Assembly (NCBI GenBank): GCA_964247055.1
Contig: OZ176053.1
Location: 4,216,001 to 4,280,000, forward strand
Length of the DNA: 64,000 nt
DNA from: Paragordius varius
Taxonomy: Eukaryota; Nematomorpha
Reading direction: 5' to 3'
Below the pieces are notes generated by a model, which saw only the letters and a program-made list of their open reading frames with translations, did no database searches and was not told the DNA's origin. Below are positions 14,019 to 25,582 of the stretch, piece after piece (position 1 is the first letter of the stretch; each line of letters starts with the position of its first letter). The translations under genes were made by a program, and so were the position numbers.

Positions 14019-14795
14019 AAAATTATTAAATATATATATTTAAAGATAAATTTAAATTGAAAATTAAATATTAAGCAATCATTTAAAAACAGTATACAAG
14101 TTAATCTTAATTACTGCAAATATGTTAGTATAAAATAATAATCGAATTCTTGTAAATTTTATTAATATTGAAATTTTATTTTAATTATATTTTATGATTA
14201 TTTTCTTTTGTTGATAGTTAATCCATTGAAAAAGATATTACAATGTACCGAAAATTTGGGATATAGTTTAGTTTAATAAATTTTATGAGATTCAATTATT
14301 ATTTTAACAATTTATGTTATTATATTTAACTTCATTAATTCAATAGGTCTTAATATTCTCCAAAACGCTTTTCAAAAAACATTATAATGCGCATAAATAA
14401 CATATTAGATACATTCTATAATAAAACTGTTTAACAATTTAACAAATAATAACATAAGTAGCATTTCACTAAGATCGGTAGGATATGGGGAATACAAATT
14501 TATTTTTTCAATTTGCTTGTCCAAAAACCATAAGATTTTTATAATATAAAGAAACTTTTTACAAAATAAACGCTTAAATGAGAACCACAATTCTGATTCT
14601 TATGCATGAAATACGCATGGCTTAAAACAGCGATATGTGACCCAAACCTGTTATTTCCTCAAAAATGGTCAAAAATAATAAAATTTTATAGATCTTTTCC
14701 CTAAATCGTAAAAAACCATTTTTAGAGTTTAACAAATGGTCATAATAGGTCAAAATGTTAGTGTATTGAGATCAATAAAAATACTGATTTATATA
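14019..14795. other. Upstream flank of the PLA2-like gene, no feature recognised
   Basis: Very AT-rich. A 61-codon open frame on the minus strand at 14,405-14,590 encodes a hydrophobic peptide with no recognisable family. It could hold a leader exon for the PLA2-like gene, but no splice chain connecting them could be made convincing. Confidence 0.4.
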
Positions 14796-15419
14796 TACCA
14801 TTTGCACTTCAATGTCCTTGAACACTCAAGTTGGTCCTTGAACATTTCAAGTGGGTCCTTCACTTCAAATTGGTCACACTTTAAGTTCGTCCTTGGACAC
14901 TTCTAGTTGGTCCTTAAACACTTTAAGTTGGTCCTTAAAATTTTTAAAATTTGATTTTAGTATAATTTTTGCATATATTTTTTTTATTTTATTATTTTTG
15001 AACCTAATTTCTTTATTTATAATATATTTATACATTTAAAAATAAAAAAATTTGTACAACTTTTTTGTTTCAACCTAATTTTTTTCCAATTTAACAAAAT
15101 AATGTTTTCAATGAAATATAAATAACAACCCAGAAAATTTATTTATTTTCTTGTTTCATGTTAAAATCTTATATATATCCGAAATAATTTTAAGAAATTA
15201 ATAAAGATATACGGTTTTTGATTCAAGTTGATATTGATTTAAAATTTATCGTAAATATAGGTTAAAAACGATAAAATATATGAATGATATACGATTTGAT
15301 TGATAAAAGTCAAAAGCAACAAAAAAAATCAAGACCAACTTGAAATGTTCAAGGACCAATTTGAGGTGTTCAAGGACCAACTTGAAGTGTTCAAGGACAC
15401 TCTTCAAGTGCAAATGGTA
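14796..15419. mobile_element. Foldback transposon with minisatellite-filled inverted termini
   Basis: The element begins TACCATTTGCACTTCAA and ends with the complement, AAGTGCAAATGGTA. Inside the left end lie about seven degenerate copies of a 19-21 bp unit (core GTCCTTGAACACTT then AAGTTG). About four copies in the opposite direction (AAGTGTTCAAGGAC) lie inside the right end. The roughly 390 bp between them are AT-rich and non-coding. Terminal inverted repeats built from short tandem units are the hallmark of foldback elements such as Drosophila FB. No target duplication longer than TA is evident, and no transposase is encoded, so it must be moved in trans. Confidence 0.85.
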
Positions 15420-15756
15420 CATCCTATATAAATACGCTTGCGTTGAACAATTTTTAATAAAAATATTTTAAAAAAAACAATTTTGGAGGTTTGAAGCTAA
15501 AGAAATTAATATTAACAAAGATCGATATGGAGTCGAACTGTTCAAATTTATAACAAAAACATGTTGCATGTGAAACTATTTCGCATTTATTTTTTTTCAC
15601 AACCCAAATTATTGTATTTCGATAAGAATTTTAGATAGCAATATCACAAGGAGTATTTATTTAAAAATGCTAATTAAGTTTTAATATGTAACCAAAATTA
15701 ATCTGAAATTCGACGCAAATCGAAAATGTAATTTTTCAGGGCAGCTTGCTCTAAAT

Positions 15757-15924
15757 AAGGGGTGCTCAAACGCTTTTTTTTGACATAAAAGTGCTTTAAA
15801 ATTGTTAAATGAAAAAATATATTTAAATATAATTTTAGGATTATTTAGAGGTATCATTAAAATAATTTAAAAAATACAAAAACTATCAAAACAGTCCGCG
15901 TAGATGTGTATGTTGGAGGCCCTG
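15757..15924. mobile_element. hAT-type MITE, 168 bp
   Basis: Left end AAGGGGTGCTCAAAC and right end GGAGGCCCTG form imperfect inverted termini of the hAT CAGGG type. They are flanked by 8-bp duplications that match at seven positions (CTCTAAAT at 15,749-15,756 and CTCAAAAT at 15,925-15,932). An 8-bp target duplication is diagnostic of hAT transposition. The element is non-coding and shares its general type with the better preserved copy at 34.3 kb. Confidence 0.6.
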
Positions 15925-17156
15925 CTCAAAATATATAACCATCTTATTTTATAATTTTATATATTATAAAAATTTGAGGCATCTAGAAAATGTATAGCTC
16001 ATAAAATTTTATAGTCGATATTTTTCGTCATTTTGAAATTCAACAATCATAGTCGAGCCACTTTTTAATTAACCTATGATGTGTCCCAGCCCGTGTTAGC
16101 ATTCACAATAATTATAGAAAATCATTTGTCGTAAAAATAAAATGTCTCCCACATTTAGAATGGCTAAAATTCTTAAAATTCATTTATAAATAAGTCAATT
16201 ATAGTCGAAATTTTTAGGTCTTTAATCATATCCCCCTTAACTTTAGCGTGTACAAAAGACAGAGTCCCCCAAAATTTTTTGTTATTTTACCAAAAAAAGT
16301 ATGAGTATGTACATTAAATGATGAAAAAATATTTTAAACGTATAGTCTTTTAAGAATTTAATTATGGCTGTTATACACTGATTGAAACCTGTTTTTTGAA
16401 TAAACTCTGTGTTAAGCATCTCATGTATAAAACATGCAAGCATTCAAGAGTTCATAATCTCCAGTTGTTTTAAAACAACACATGTTGTTCAAGAAAACGC
16501 AAAAACCCTAGATAACGAGATAAATTTTTGTAAAAATAGACCACTTCTATTGCCTAAGGCAGGTCCGTTTATTTCTAATAATTAATTTTTTATTTGTTAA
16601 TTCACCGATATTGGTAAGACCCCCTTTTTAGTTCTGCGTTTAGCCCCACTTCATGTAAAATTAGCGTTTTTTTCAAAATACTAAATCCTCAAATTATTTT
16701 TTTATTTTAAGGGATTCGGAAGACATATGAAACGAGATTAAGCCATTAATAGGATTAGATGTAACTTTTAAAAAGGCGTCGATTATAATACACTTTTTTG
16801 TTAGACACCGTCCTATGTAAAGTATGCGTCCACATAAAATAATGTGGATTTTTACCAAATTTCCAGAGATTTATTTAAATTCAATTATGGCCATCTAAAT
16901 TAGTAAATAGGACCATCATAGAATAACTTTTTTAAATATCCCGTCTTGAATACCTACAGTCTTAAAAAACATAGAAAAAATTCGGGAAAATTGTATACTA
17001 ATTAATTTTGGCCATTTTTATTACCTTAAAAAAGCCTTCTAGGTTTAATCACTTTTGTGATTTAGATCATGTTTACTGCCTCACAATCCGTATAAATACG
17101 TATCCATTAAAAAATACTATAGCATTTAATTTTTTTAGGATAATATACAAAGACAA
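15925..17156. repeat. Gene-free stretch with probable decayed 150-bp repeat units
   Basis: No gene is seen. Several places resemble the unit of the array at 59.9-61.2 kb, for example 16,808-16,830 (CCGTCCTATGTAAAGTATGC, followed by GTCCACATA). Other weak matches are near 16,225 and 16,640. Divergence is high and unit borders cannot be fixed by eye. Confidence 0.35.
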
Positions 17157-17289
17157 ATGGCTTAAGGGGTGGGGCGCCGGACTTTTTATGTCTTATGTGA
17201 CAGAGTTAGGATCCCGCATCTGCGCTTTTTTTATTATTAACACTGTTAGCCCTAGGCAGGCGAGAGTTAATGTTTTCATGGATCCCTAG
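17157..17289 (+). mobile_element. tRNA-derived SINE-like repeat, copy 1
   Basis: This copy aligns with the reverse complement of about 51,800-51,958. Both start with an A-box-like motif (here TGGCTTAAGGGG, there TGGTATAGTGGG), followed by GGGCGCCGGACT or GACGCCCAACT. They share GAGTTAGGATCCCG/AAGTTGGGACTTGA, CTGCGC, and a tail with GGCAGGCGAG and GTTAAT. Two dispersed copies with pol III-type promoter motifs and no TIRs suggest a tRNA-derived SINE. The B box is degenerate in both, so these are old copies. Confidence 0.5.
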
Positions 17290-17859
17290 CATACAATTTT
17301 TATTCTTCTTGAAAAAAATTTACTCTAAACTGTACTATATAAAAATGTGTCTGATAGTTTTTTAAAATTGTTAACAAAGCAAAATGGCGACATAATCAAA
17401 ATAAACGAAAATTAAGTATGAATGTGGTTAAGACTATTTTAATTTTATGTTTAATTATAACATTTTTTTGCATTTTTTCATCTAGAGTTTACTATAAAAA
17501 TATTTTAACCAGCCGATTCAATAATCATTGTTTCGACTTAGTCACACTGAAGCGTGACATCCTATAGTAGTTAATAAAAAAATATTCTCATTTTTCTAAA
17601 AAGTTAATTAGTGCTGCTTTATTCATGAGTATAAACAACAATGTATCAATAATTTACTTACGATAAAACCATTTCTTGCGTATTCAGGTAAACGGCAAAG
17701 ATAGTTTCTGCTGATATATAATAAAAAGTAATATATAATTTTATAAAGAACCAAAAATTTATTAATAAAAATTTAACATTTCAGATTATTATATAATAGT
17801 TGATTAATGACAAGGCAAACAAATATACCATGAGAATTCGCTATTTTTCTAACTATTTT

Positions 17860-18896
17860 TCACTGTGCACAAATCGGGTGGTATAAAATATCCTGAATAG
17901 TCTGATAGATAAATGTATCAGGAATAATCTTTTTAAGATAATTGGTCCATATCAAAAAATCGCATTGAACACATTATGCAAAATAAAAATTTTTTGATGA
18001 AAGCATTTTTCTAAAGCTTTGGTTTGATATAGCCTCTAAAAGTCCGAAATTTTCGGAGTGTCTAAATGAAGTTTTCTTAAAATAAAGGCAATATATATTA
18101 TTCCTAAAAAATGGATATTATGTCTTAAAATTTAATTTATAGCAAAATTTTGAAACGAGAATAAAGGATTTTTGAAGTTTGGAACGGTATTATTTTAAAA
18201 TTATTATTAAGACACTTTTTCGATATAATTCGATGATGCTGAACATTATTATCCCCTCAGATCTTTTACAAAATGTGTTTGGCTTCAAATTTTAAATTAT
18301 TCTTTTGATAACACAAAATATAATTTACATTTGTCTACACACATCTTTTAATCTAAAATCTGAGGTGATAGAAATGTTCAACATCATCATATTATGTAGA
18401 AAAAGTTTTCTACCGCTTCTAATAAATACTTAAACTCGCTTTACCAAAGTTTTGCCATAAATTTAATTTTTGAGCAAAGTACCCATTTTTTGTTGTCAAA
18501 ATTTAACACATAATAAAATTTTTGTGGCAATATCGGCATTTTTGCGCTTTGTTTAAAATGGCTTTCCCATCAGACGGGTTTAAAATATGAGACTTCGGAA
18601 CCAACATTTAAAATTACATAAATATATTTTGCTTTTTATACATAGTATGTGATATGTTATATTGAAATTTTTTGGAATGAAACATATAGCTTTCACAAAA
18701 AAAATTTTATTTATCAAAATGTGCGCAAATTTTGGCATTTTCGTACATGGAGCAATTACCACAAAAGTTATAATAACTTTCTTATTTGATTCGTAAAGCC
18801 CAAAACAAAAGCACATCATTACCTGATATTTTTATCTATCAGAGTATATGTATTTTATTTGGAGATCTATACCCCCCGATTTTGTGCTGAGTGTAT
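17860..18896. mobile_element. Long foldback (palindromic) element, about 1.04 kb, the best bounded copy of its family
   Basis: The left end reads CACTGTGCACAAATCGGGTG, then GTATA, and leads into CTGATAGATAAATGTATCAGG. The right end is its reverse complement (CCCCCCGATTTTGTGCTGAG, then TGTATA). The two halves stay complementary inwards through shared blocks (AAATGTGCGCAAATTTTGGC and the GATGATGCTGAACATT region). The whole element could thus fold into one long hairpin with its centre near 18,330. No transposase frame is present. Related copies lie at 11.7-13.1, 46.0-48.1 and 50.3-51.5 kb. Confidence 0.8.
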
Positions 18897-20569
18897 AGCC
18901 CACTGATATTTATGTTTGCACCTAGCATAATAAAAAAATTAATGCATAAATCTCAACTATTTGCGTTTATTTTGAGCATCCCTCATTTTATCGTTTTAAA
19001 AAATATGTTATTTTTGGATTTAAAAAAATAAATATAAATTACTTTGCTTTTGAATATAATATTAAAACATATTAACAAAGATAGTTTTAAGTTAAATTCC
19101 GCTTTTCCGTGGAATAATTATAAAAGAGGTTGAAAAAAAATTTAATTAAGATGCCAAACAAATCAACCATGAGATTTTACGATTTTATATCAATTTATTT
19201 TACCAAAGAGTTTTTATATTAAGTTCTTTAGCTAATGTCAAATGTTTTACGGTGCAAATGTAATAGTTCCGTCAATGTGCCTAGAAATGTATGGCTAATA
19301 TTTAAATATACCAAATCAGTTTTTAGCCTCTTAAATCAAACATACGTCATGTTTGCTGAAACATTATAATGCAGTTGTTGCAATTCGGTCTACCCGAACC
19401 CCTAATTACTGTATGAATAAATAATTTTTTCCGATTTAAGTCAAGGATTATAATAATTCAAAATAGCTTATGTAATTATATAATTCAAAACTTTTGGATT
19501 CACTTTTATGTACATTATACTACATTCAATTTTAATAATTTTAAAATAACAGCCATTATAGTTTTATTAAATGTTTTGTACCTGATAAAATGAGGATTAT
19601 GAGAATAAATTTCATAAGATAATTGATTATATGCAACCAAACTTAATTTATAAAAATATACCAAAAATAAATATATTTTTTTCATAAACGTTACAGATAT
19701 CTACAGTATGATTTGTATTATTTTGATTTGATGAAAAGCAAACATTGTAAACTTTTATGTCGCTCTTTGGCAATCACTGATAATGACAATTTGATCGTTA
19801 GAGCAAAACAACTTTTATAAATTAATTAATTTAATTTTTTAGTAAATATTGTTATTTTTACGCATAAACCGATTGTTTATATAAGAAAAAAGAATAAATG
19901 TTATTTTTATTGTTTACAACAACCAGGGAATACAGTCGTCGTCTTGTGAGTTAATGACATTGAGAAACGCATCTTTTTTCGCATTGTGGTTATGGTTCAA
20001 TGCCTTGAAACAACTAATGAAAGAATATAGATACGACCTTTTTATGATATTTCGCGGTTTCGATTACAATTAATATTTGTAATTCCTATAGATAGCGACC
20101 TAATCGAGCATATAAAGAGATAAATTTTAACGTAAATTTTTTATTTTATATAAATAAAATAGAGAAAACACATTTGAAAAGTAGACATAAAAATCCTATT
20201 GGTTTTTCAAATACAAAACGTTATCTCTCTAATGCAAAATTATACTGAAAAATTTGTTAACATTGGCGGATTATAAAATGAAAACTTGCTAAATAAGCAG
20301 ATTATTTGGAACCGTTGTTAATTTCTTCATTTTTTATCCAAGATCTAAATATTAATTAAAAAGTTTAACAAACTTCAACCAAAATTTATTCAATGTTCGC
20401 TCTGATATATTATTTAAAATAAATATTTTATGGAAAATAAGTATAAACAAGGTTTGCGATTTGACCGTCGTTCCCAAACTATACCAAAAATTAAATACGA
20501 TTTGCTTACATAATTTATACAATATCTCCTTCGTTAATTTAGAAGAGTTTTTGAAATAAATTTTACTTA
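18897..20569. other. Gene-free stretch, nothing recognised
   Basis: About 1.7 kb of AT-rich sequence on both strands without an open frame of useful length, splice-chain candidates, inverted termini or clear repeats of the families described elsewhere in this window. Confidence 0.5.
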
Positions 20570-21110
20570 TCTATATATTTATAAAAATGGAAAGTAGTGG
20601 CGTTGTGATCTGTTTCCGGAAAACCGGTAGATTTATTCAAATCCAAATATCGAAAAATATAATTATTAATGAATGCCCCGACAATAGTCTCGCCCTTTTT
20701 TGAATTAGGTCCCCAGTTGCCCCCCGTAAAAGAAACGGGTTTTATTTAAAAACAGAAGTCCAAAAAAATCGTGTCTTTGAGACAATTTTTCCGAAAACGT
20801 GTTGGACCATTCGGTTTTACATATAATTTCTTTTTACTTATTTTCGATTGGGCCAAACATAGTCGTTTAGGGCCACTTTTTACCTACTCGCCCCGTAAAA
20901 TGTCATTTTCAAAAATTATATCCACAAAAATAATTTTTTGAATCTATTTTTCGCCCAAAGTAGGAGACCGTAAAAATTCTGTAAGGATTCCAGATATTGC
21001 CGTTTAAAAGGTAAAAACTTTAGTCGTGCGTTTCTTTTTTATTAGCTGCTGGGTAGGGAGCTACCCGCCTAAAACTGCGGCACTATATCGAAATTTCGTT
21101 GTTTAGGAGT
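20570..21110 (+). mobile_element. Helitron-like repeat, copy 1 (5' end preserved, 3' end not found)
   Basis: It starts A|TCTATATATTTATAAAAATGG, the classic Helitron 5' terminus, inserted after an A as Helitrons do. It shares long blocks with 37,439-38,036 on the same strand: TCTGTTTCCGGAAAACCGGT, then ATTCAAATCCAAAT, then GAGACAATTTTTCC. Inside are about three degenerate tandem units of roughly 150 bp (marked by CCCCGTAAAA and by CTGCTGGGTAGG). No Rep or helicase coding is present, so it is non-autonomous. Confidence 0.6.
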
Positions 21111-21136
21111 TTTTTTTAGAAAACTAAACGTTTAAT

Positions 21137-21500
21137 ATGGGGGCCATCACAAAATCATTAGAATCAAGATTAAAAAGAACGGAAGACAGAATGCTAAAAC
21201 ATATGAAGATAGATACTACCTAAATGAACTAGAACCAATAATAGCGTTTATCAGAACAAATGGACTTCGTTACTTTGGCCACATAGATAGATCTAGTAAA
21301 GGCTCATCTGCTGAAAAAATTCTTTTACATATCCATGCCTCCAACTCAAAAGAAGGGCCTAAAACTTGAACTCGAATCATAGAACAAGATTTTATATCCC
21401 TGAACATACCTCGAAACGCAACAATAGATAGAGATATATAGCGTAAATTAATCCATGGAATCCTAGTATCTGAGCCAAACCAATTATACCTATATTAATT
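21137..21500 (+). pseudogene. 3' end of a non-LTR retrotransposon reverse transcriptase (LINE), decayed
   Basis: Reading the plus strand across frameshifts and stops gives SLESRLKRTEDRMLKHMKI, then IAFIRTNGLRYFGHIDRSS, then RIIEQDFISLNIPRNATIDRD. This is the characteristic C-terminal tail after the reverse transcriptase domain of LINEs (the pattern R-L-R-W-F-G-H, then W..T...DL, then A..R..WR). Several stop codons show it is dead. Truncation at the 5' side is usual for LINE copies. Confidence 0.6.
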
Positions 21501-21667
21501 TATTTTTACGTTTGACAAAAATCACTTGAAGTAATCAGAAATTCACTTGAATAAATTGATATAATTATAGCAGAATTATATCCCAATATTAATATATTAT
21601 TTATTGCCTTTACATATCTAATAATTATATAAATATCATTAACTAATCGTCTAACTAAAATCCCAAT

Positions 21668-21673
21668 TTTATT
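21668..21673 (-). terminator. Poly(A) signal AATAAA of DCAF4
   Basis: TTTATT on the plus strand lies about 20 bp beyond the DCAF4 stop codon on the minus strand. The position fits a compact 3' UTR. Confidence 0.5.
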
Positions 21674-21693
21674 TAAAACCATTTGGCCTTCTA

Positions 21694-23684
21694 TCAAAAT
21701 GCATATAGTTTGTCATAATAGCCAACTATAAACATGGGATGTTTTCGATCCCAAATATCAAAAATTATTGATTTAGCATTAGTATTAGCGTGCTGAGGAG
21801 TTTCACTTAAAGCAGGGCATTGCGTAAAAGTTGCAGGTTTTGACCGAATTATATCCTTAAAATCTCTGGCAATTTTCGGTCCAAGCAAACAACCACCAAT
21901 AAAAATGGGTACAGGGGGTGTTATAAAATGTTTCCGATCTATGAGAAAACTCAAACTAGGATGTTCCAAACTATTATTGGGTTCAATCAAATCCGAAAGA
22001 TGATTAATGCATGATGATGATGGTGTTGTTGAAATTGTATGACCATTTTCTAACAAAATGTCTGAACTGGTGTGGGAATATGACTTTTGTGAATTGGCAG
22101 AATTTATCTTGGAATTATAATCTTTTTCAATGTGCAAACAATTGAGTAAGGTACCACCCCATAAATCCCATATGCGAACAGTTTGATCCGTACAACCTAG
22201 AAAAGCCCAAAATAATATATTAAATTTATTTATAAATAATCGAAGTTTTAGAACATAATTTAGATATTAGTGTAAAAATTATAACTAATTGATATAAAAG
22301 GTTAAAAGTTGTGCCAATTTTCCCACTTTTCGATTAAGATATGATGTGATATGTAGCAAGCTTATAATATATATAATGTACCGCAATATAATATCCCAAT
22401 ATCAAGATCAAAGTTTATTTTGATGTATTTGTGATTATTCTGATGTTCTGGATATTGTAACACCATACATTTCAAACCAATATCCCACATAAGCAACTAA
22501 AGAATTATATATAATATAAAGAATATATTTAATTATTTGCAATATCAAATGGTTTAAACTTTAAAAGAACTCTTATTGATGTAAAAATAATACATTTTAT
22601 ATCAAATATAAATGCAAAATCTTTTGGTCAATTATTTCTATCGTAATTTTTAATAATTACTTTATCTCCATAATGTGATGTTAAAAGCAAGTTGGGGTAT
22701 TTGGGTAAAAATTTGAGATCACACACCGAATATATGGAGTTTGAGGCCTCTTTTTCTTTATTTTGACCGATTTTCGAATTCTTCAAGATTGGGCGATATA
22801 TGGCATTATGTGTATTAAGCGTAGCATAAAGAAATACTGAATATATTTTTAAGGGTGCGGATGACAATTTAAAACCTAAAATTTCGATAGAGCCGTTTCG
22901 GGTACCCCTTGTAAAATGATAAAAATACAAGGTATATCAAAATTTTAACATTAAACATATATAATACATGAAACAAATTTTATTTTTAAGTATCACATTG
23001 ATTGAAGTTAAATGTTAACTACAATTAAAATTAATATTGGCCAAAGTTATTAAAAAATGCGGACAAAATTTCAGTGTAGATATACTTACAACGCCAACAT
23101 CTCGCCGGTCGTAGAAAATTCCATGGAAAGTACGTCACTAAACATAGGATCTCCCCTAATATATAATTTAAATGGGTATAAATATTATAATTAACATTAA
23201 TCATTTTAAAATAATATTGTTTGATTTTTACTGTTTTTTATTGTTTGATTTGGAATTTTTCCTATTCCAAACATATAAGAGGGGGCATTGATTCCGAGAA
23301 AGATGTGAAATTCCAATAAAGTGAACAATGTAACGATTAACACAAGCCAAAATTGGTTTGATTGGATTGACGCAAAATGCATCGATACTTTCTGCGTTTG
23401 AATATGCATATTTTTAGATGTTTTTTTTTCGTAAATGAAACATATAATTTTACTGTTTTAAATTTTAATCCCTGAGCGTTTTTACATATTCTTTTCTTAG
23501 GAAAAAAAGCTTCCAATATATGAAAAAAAATGCAAAAATACGGCTGTAGCTTAAATTTTACAGCTTATTAGAAATTATTAGATTGTATTATATCCAAATA
23601 ATAATTGTATGAATTGAATTAAGCTAAATAAAATAGAATCCAAAATAATTTAACGGTAAGATCAAATAATTTAGCTTTCCCCAA

Positions 23685-23731
<47 letters not shown>

Positions 23732-24596
23732 ACTAAATCGTTTGGTAATCAAGTAGGGCGCGTGTAAATGCCAATCAGAACACAAGAGTGCAGGATTAAA
23801 ATTTCTTTCCTTAGTTGTGATTTCAGCCTCGGGAGGATTTGATTCAGAATGGGATTGTAAACCGCAAGAGGAAACATAAAATCTAATATATTATATAAAA
23901 GAATACCTAAAGGGCTTATGGACCATAGGTGAAGTTTGATAATTATAGTCATAGAATTTTAAATTCATAAAGGAGTTAATAACTCTCAAGGTTTGAGGTC
24001 CGTCGCTAAATATTTTTGTTATGAAATACTTGTCATAAGGAAAAACTTTTTCTGCCGAATCTAGAAAACCCTCGTTATCCACTAAAGCGTTTGGCTTATT
24101 ATAATGATATTTTTCAGAAATATTCATTCCAAATGCTCTGCTGGTAGCTAAAACAATTAGGGAAATATACATATAATATAATCCAATCGAGGGGAAACAT
24201 ATATATCTTGAATATTTGTCCGTTTTTGAAATATTTCAGCAGATTTCAACTTAATACAACACTTAGTCCGAGGATATAAATTTGATAAAAGGCTATGAAG
24301 CAGTATTTGATTATTTGGAGTCGAATGAATATTTCTGACATAAATAATTTCTCTTTTATAAAAAAATAATACTGAGAAGGGACTTTTTGGGAATAAATTT
24401 TTTTTCTACGATTTCTTTTTTTGTGACATGAGTATTTTTTGGAAGCTTAAAATATCTTTTTTTATTGTGATCAAAATAAAAGCCAGGAATATCTGGTTCG
24501 GTCATATTATTTGCACATGTTTTAAGTGGACTGTGATATTTAACACTTGGAGTCAACACATTCAACTGGTCCGATTTAAATTAACACCACATTCAT
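21694..24596 (-). CDS. DCAF4: DDB1- and CUL4-associated factor 4 (WD-repeat substrate receptor)
   Basis: DCAF4 proteins bind DDB1 through their WD40 propeller and bring substrates to the CUL4 ubiquitin ligase. Ten exons join in consistent phase: 24588-24596, 24373-24565, 24171-24350, 23907-24147, 23734-23882, 23232-23391, 23090-23155, 22661-22907, 22382-22496, 21694-22196, giving 620 residues (human 495). The N-terminal PDIPGFYFDHNKKRYF (from about residue 27) is the family's signature. WD-type segments follow: FSDVLSMEFSTTGEMLALGT, LLMWDIGLKC, CTDQTVRIWDLWGGTLLN and a closing FIVGYYDKLYAF. The last exon has a Ser/Asn-rich insert in the final blade, which explains most of the extra length. 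Introns 1-4 are 22, 22, 23 and 24 nt; introns 5-9 are 76-342 nt, intron 5 carrying an (AT)n tract. The three-codon first exon is the least certain part; translation could instead start at the ATG of MTEPDIPG. Confidence 0.88.
23687..23729. repeat. (AT)n microsatellite in DCAF4 intron 5
   Basis: A run of about 43 bp of AT repeats directly downstream of the exon 5 donor site (GTACAATATAT). Confidence 0.9.
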
Positions 24597-25574
24597 TTCA
24601 GTCTTTGATTTAAATTGGGATAGTTTGATACCGCACACCTGTTTAAAATTAAAAACTTGATAAAATATTGAAAGGAATCAAAACCATGGCAAAATTTTGC
24701 ATTTATTTAGCATCAATAAAGCGTATTATATAAAAATATTTATTCAAAAATACTTGATATTATTTAATTTTAAGGTAAAACCCAAAGGTAAAAAAGCTAC
24801 TTTTTCTATTTTTATCAATGTTAAATGTGAATAATAAAAAATTAGCTTTAATCTAAAAATTTAATGAACATGATATTTTGCAAAATTTTGTATTAAAATT
24901 TTATTTAATATTTTAGTTTATTTATAAAATTTGTATTAGGATGGGAGCATAAAGTTAAAATGGCACAGTTTCCTTTTGTAGTTTTTTTTAAAATACTTTA
25001 AATTTATTCTGGGGTATTTAGATACATTAATTTGTATCGAAGTGTTGGGAGTGACCCCGGCTTGCTTAAAAAATTTGGAATAAATGAAAACCATTCCAAA
25101 AACATTTAAAACCGAAATATAAATAGATATATTCACTTGATACTACAGCCTAGTAACTCAGTCAACATGACATTCTACGGCTAAATAAAAAATTCAAAAT
25201 ATACCACTTTTCTGATTATAATTATAATTTAAAAAATTAATTTTATAGCGTTAGCAAATAAAGCACATGCAAAGGAATATAAAAATGTCGTCATAGTTTG
25301 ATATGGATTTTTAAACTAAATTTTATTTAAATAATTTAGGTTATTTATTTTTATTGTGATAGAAAAATAAAATAATTTAAAACCGTCCCGTTCATAAGTT
25401 ATTTATACAATGATCTCGGGTCACTAGTTTTACCAATTTGAGCAAATGTTTGAATCATTATATATCAATAAAATGTTATAAAAATTTGATAAAAATAGTT
25501 TGATGTAATCATATTTATCAGTTTTTGCAAGATTGTCAAAAATTTGGCCATAAATTAGAAAGTTAAAAATGAAA
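24597..25574. other. DCAF4 upstream flank, nothing recognised
   Basis: About 1 kb of AT-rich DNA without a supportable gene. An open stretch continues upstream of the assigned DCAF4 start (preceded by an acceptor-like TTTTAAACAG near 24,642), so an extra 5' exon cannot be excluded. Confidence 0.4.
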
Positions 25575-25582
25575 ATATAAAG
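25575..25582. repeat. 8-bp target-site duplication of the hAT element, left copy
   Basis: ATATAAAG directly before CAGTGATACTC; the identical octamer follows the right terminus at 27,408-27,415. Exact 8-bp duplications are diagnostic for hAT insertions. Confidence 0.92.

Noticed and set aside
14405-14590. Hydrophobic 61-codon minus-strand frame as a signal-peptide exon for the PLA2-like gene
   Set aside because: No acceptor/donor pair joins it to 14,018 in a frame I could defend.
17008-17289. 93-codon open frame on the plus strand
   Set aside because: Its second half is the SINE-like repeat and the rest is AT-rich intergenic DNA; no protein family resemblance.
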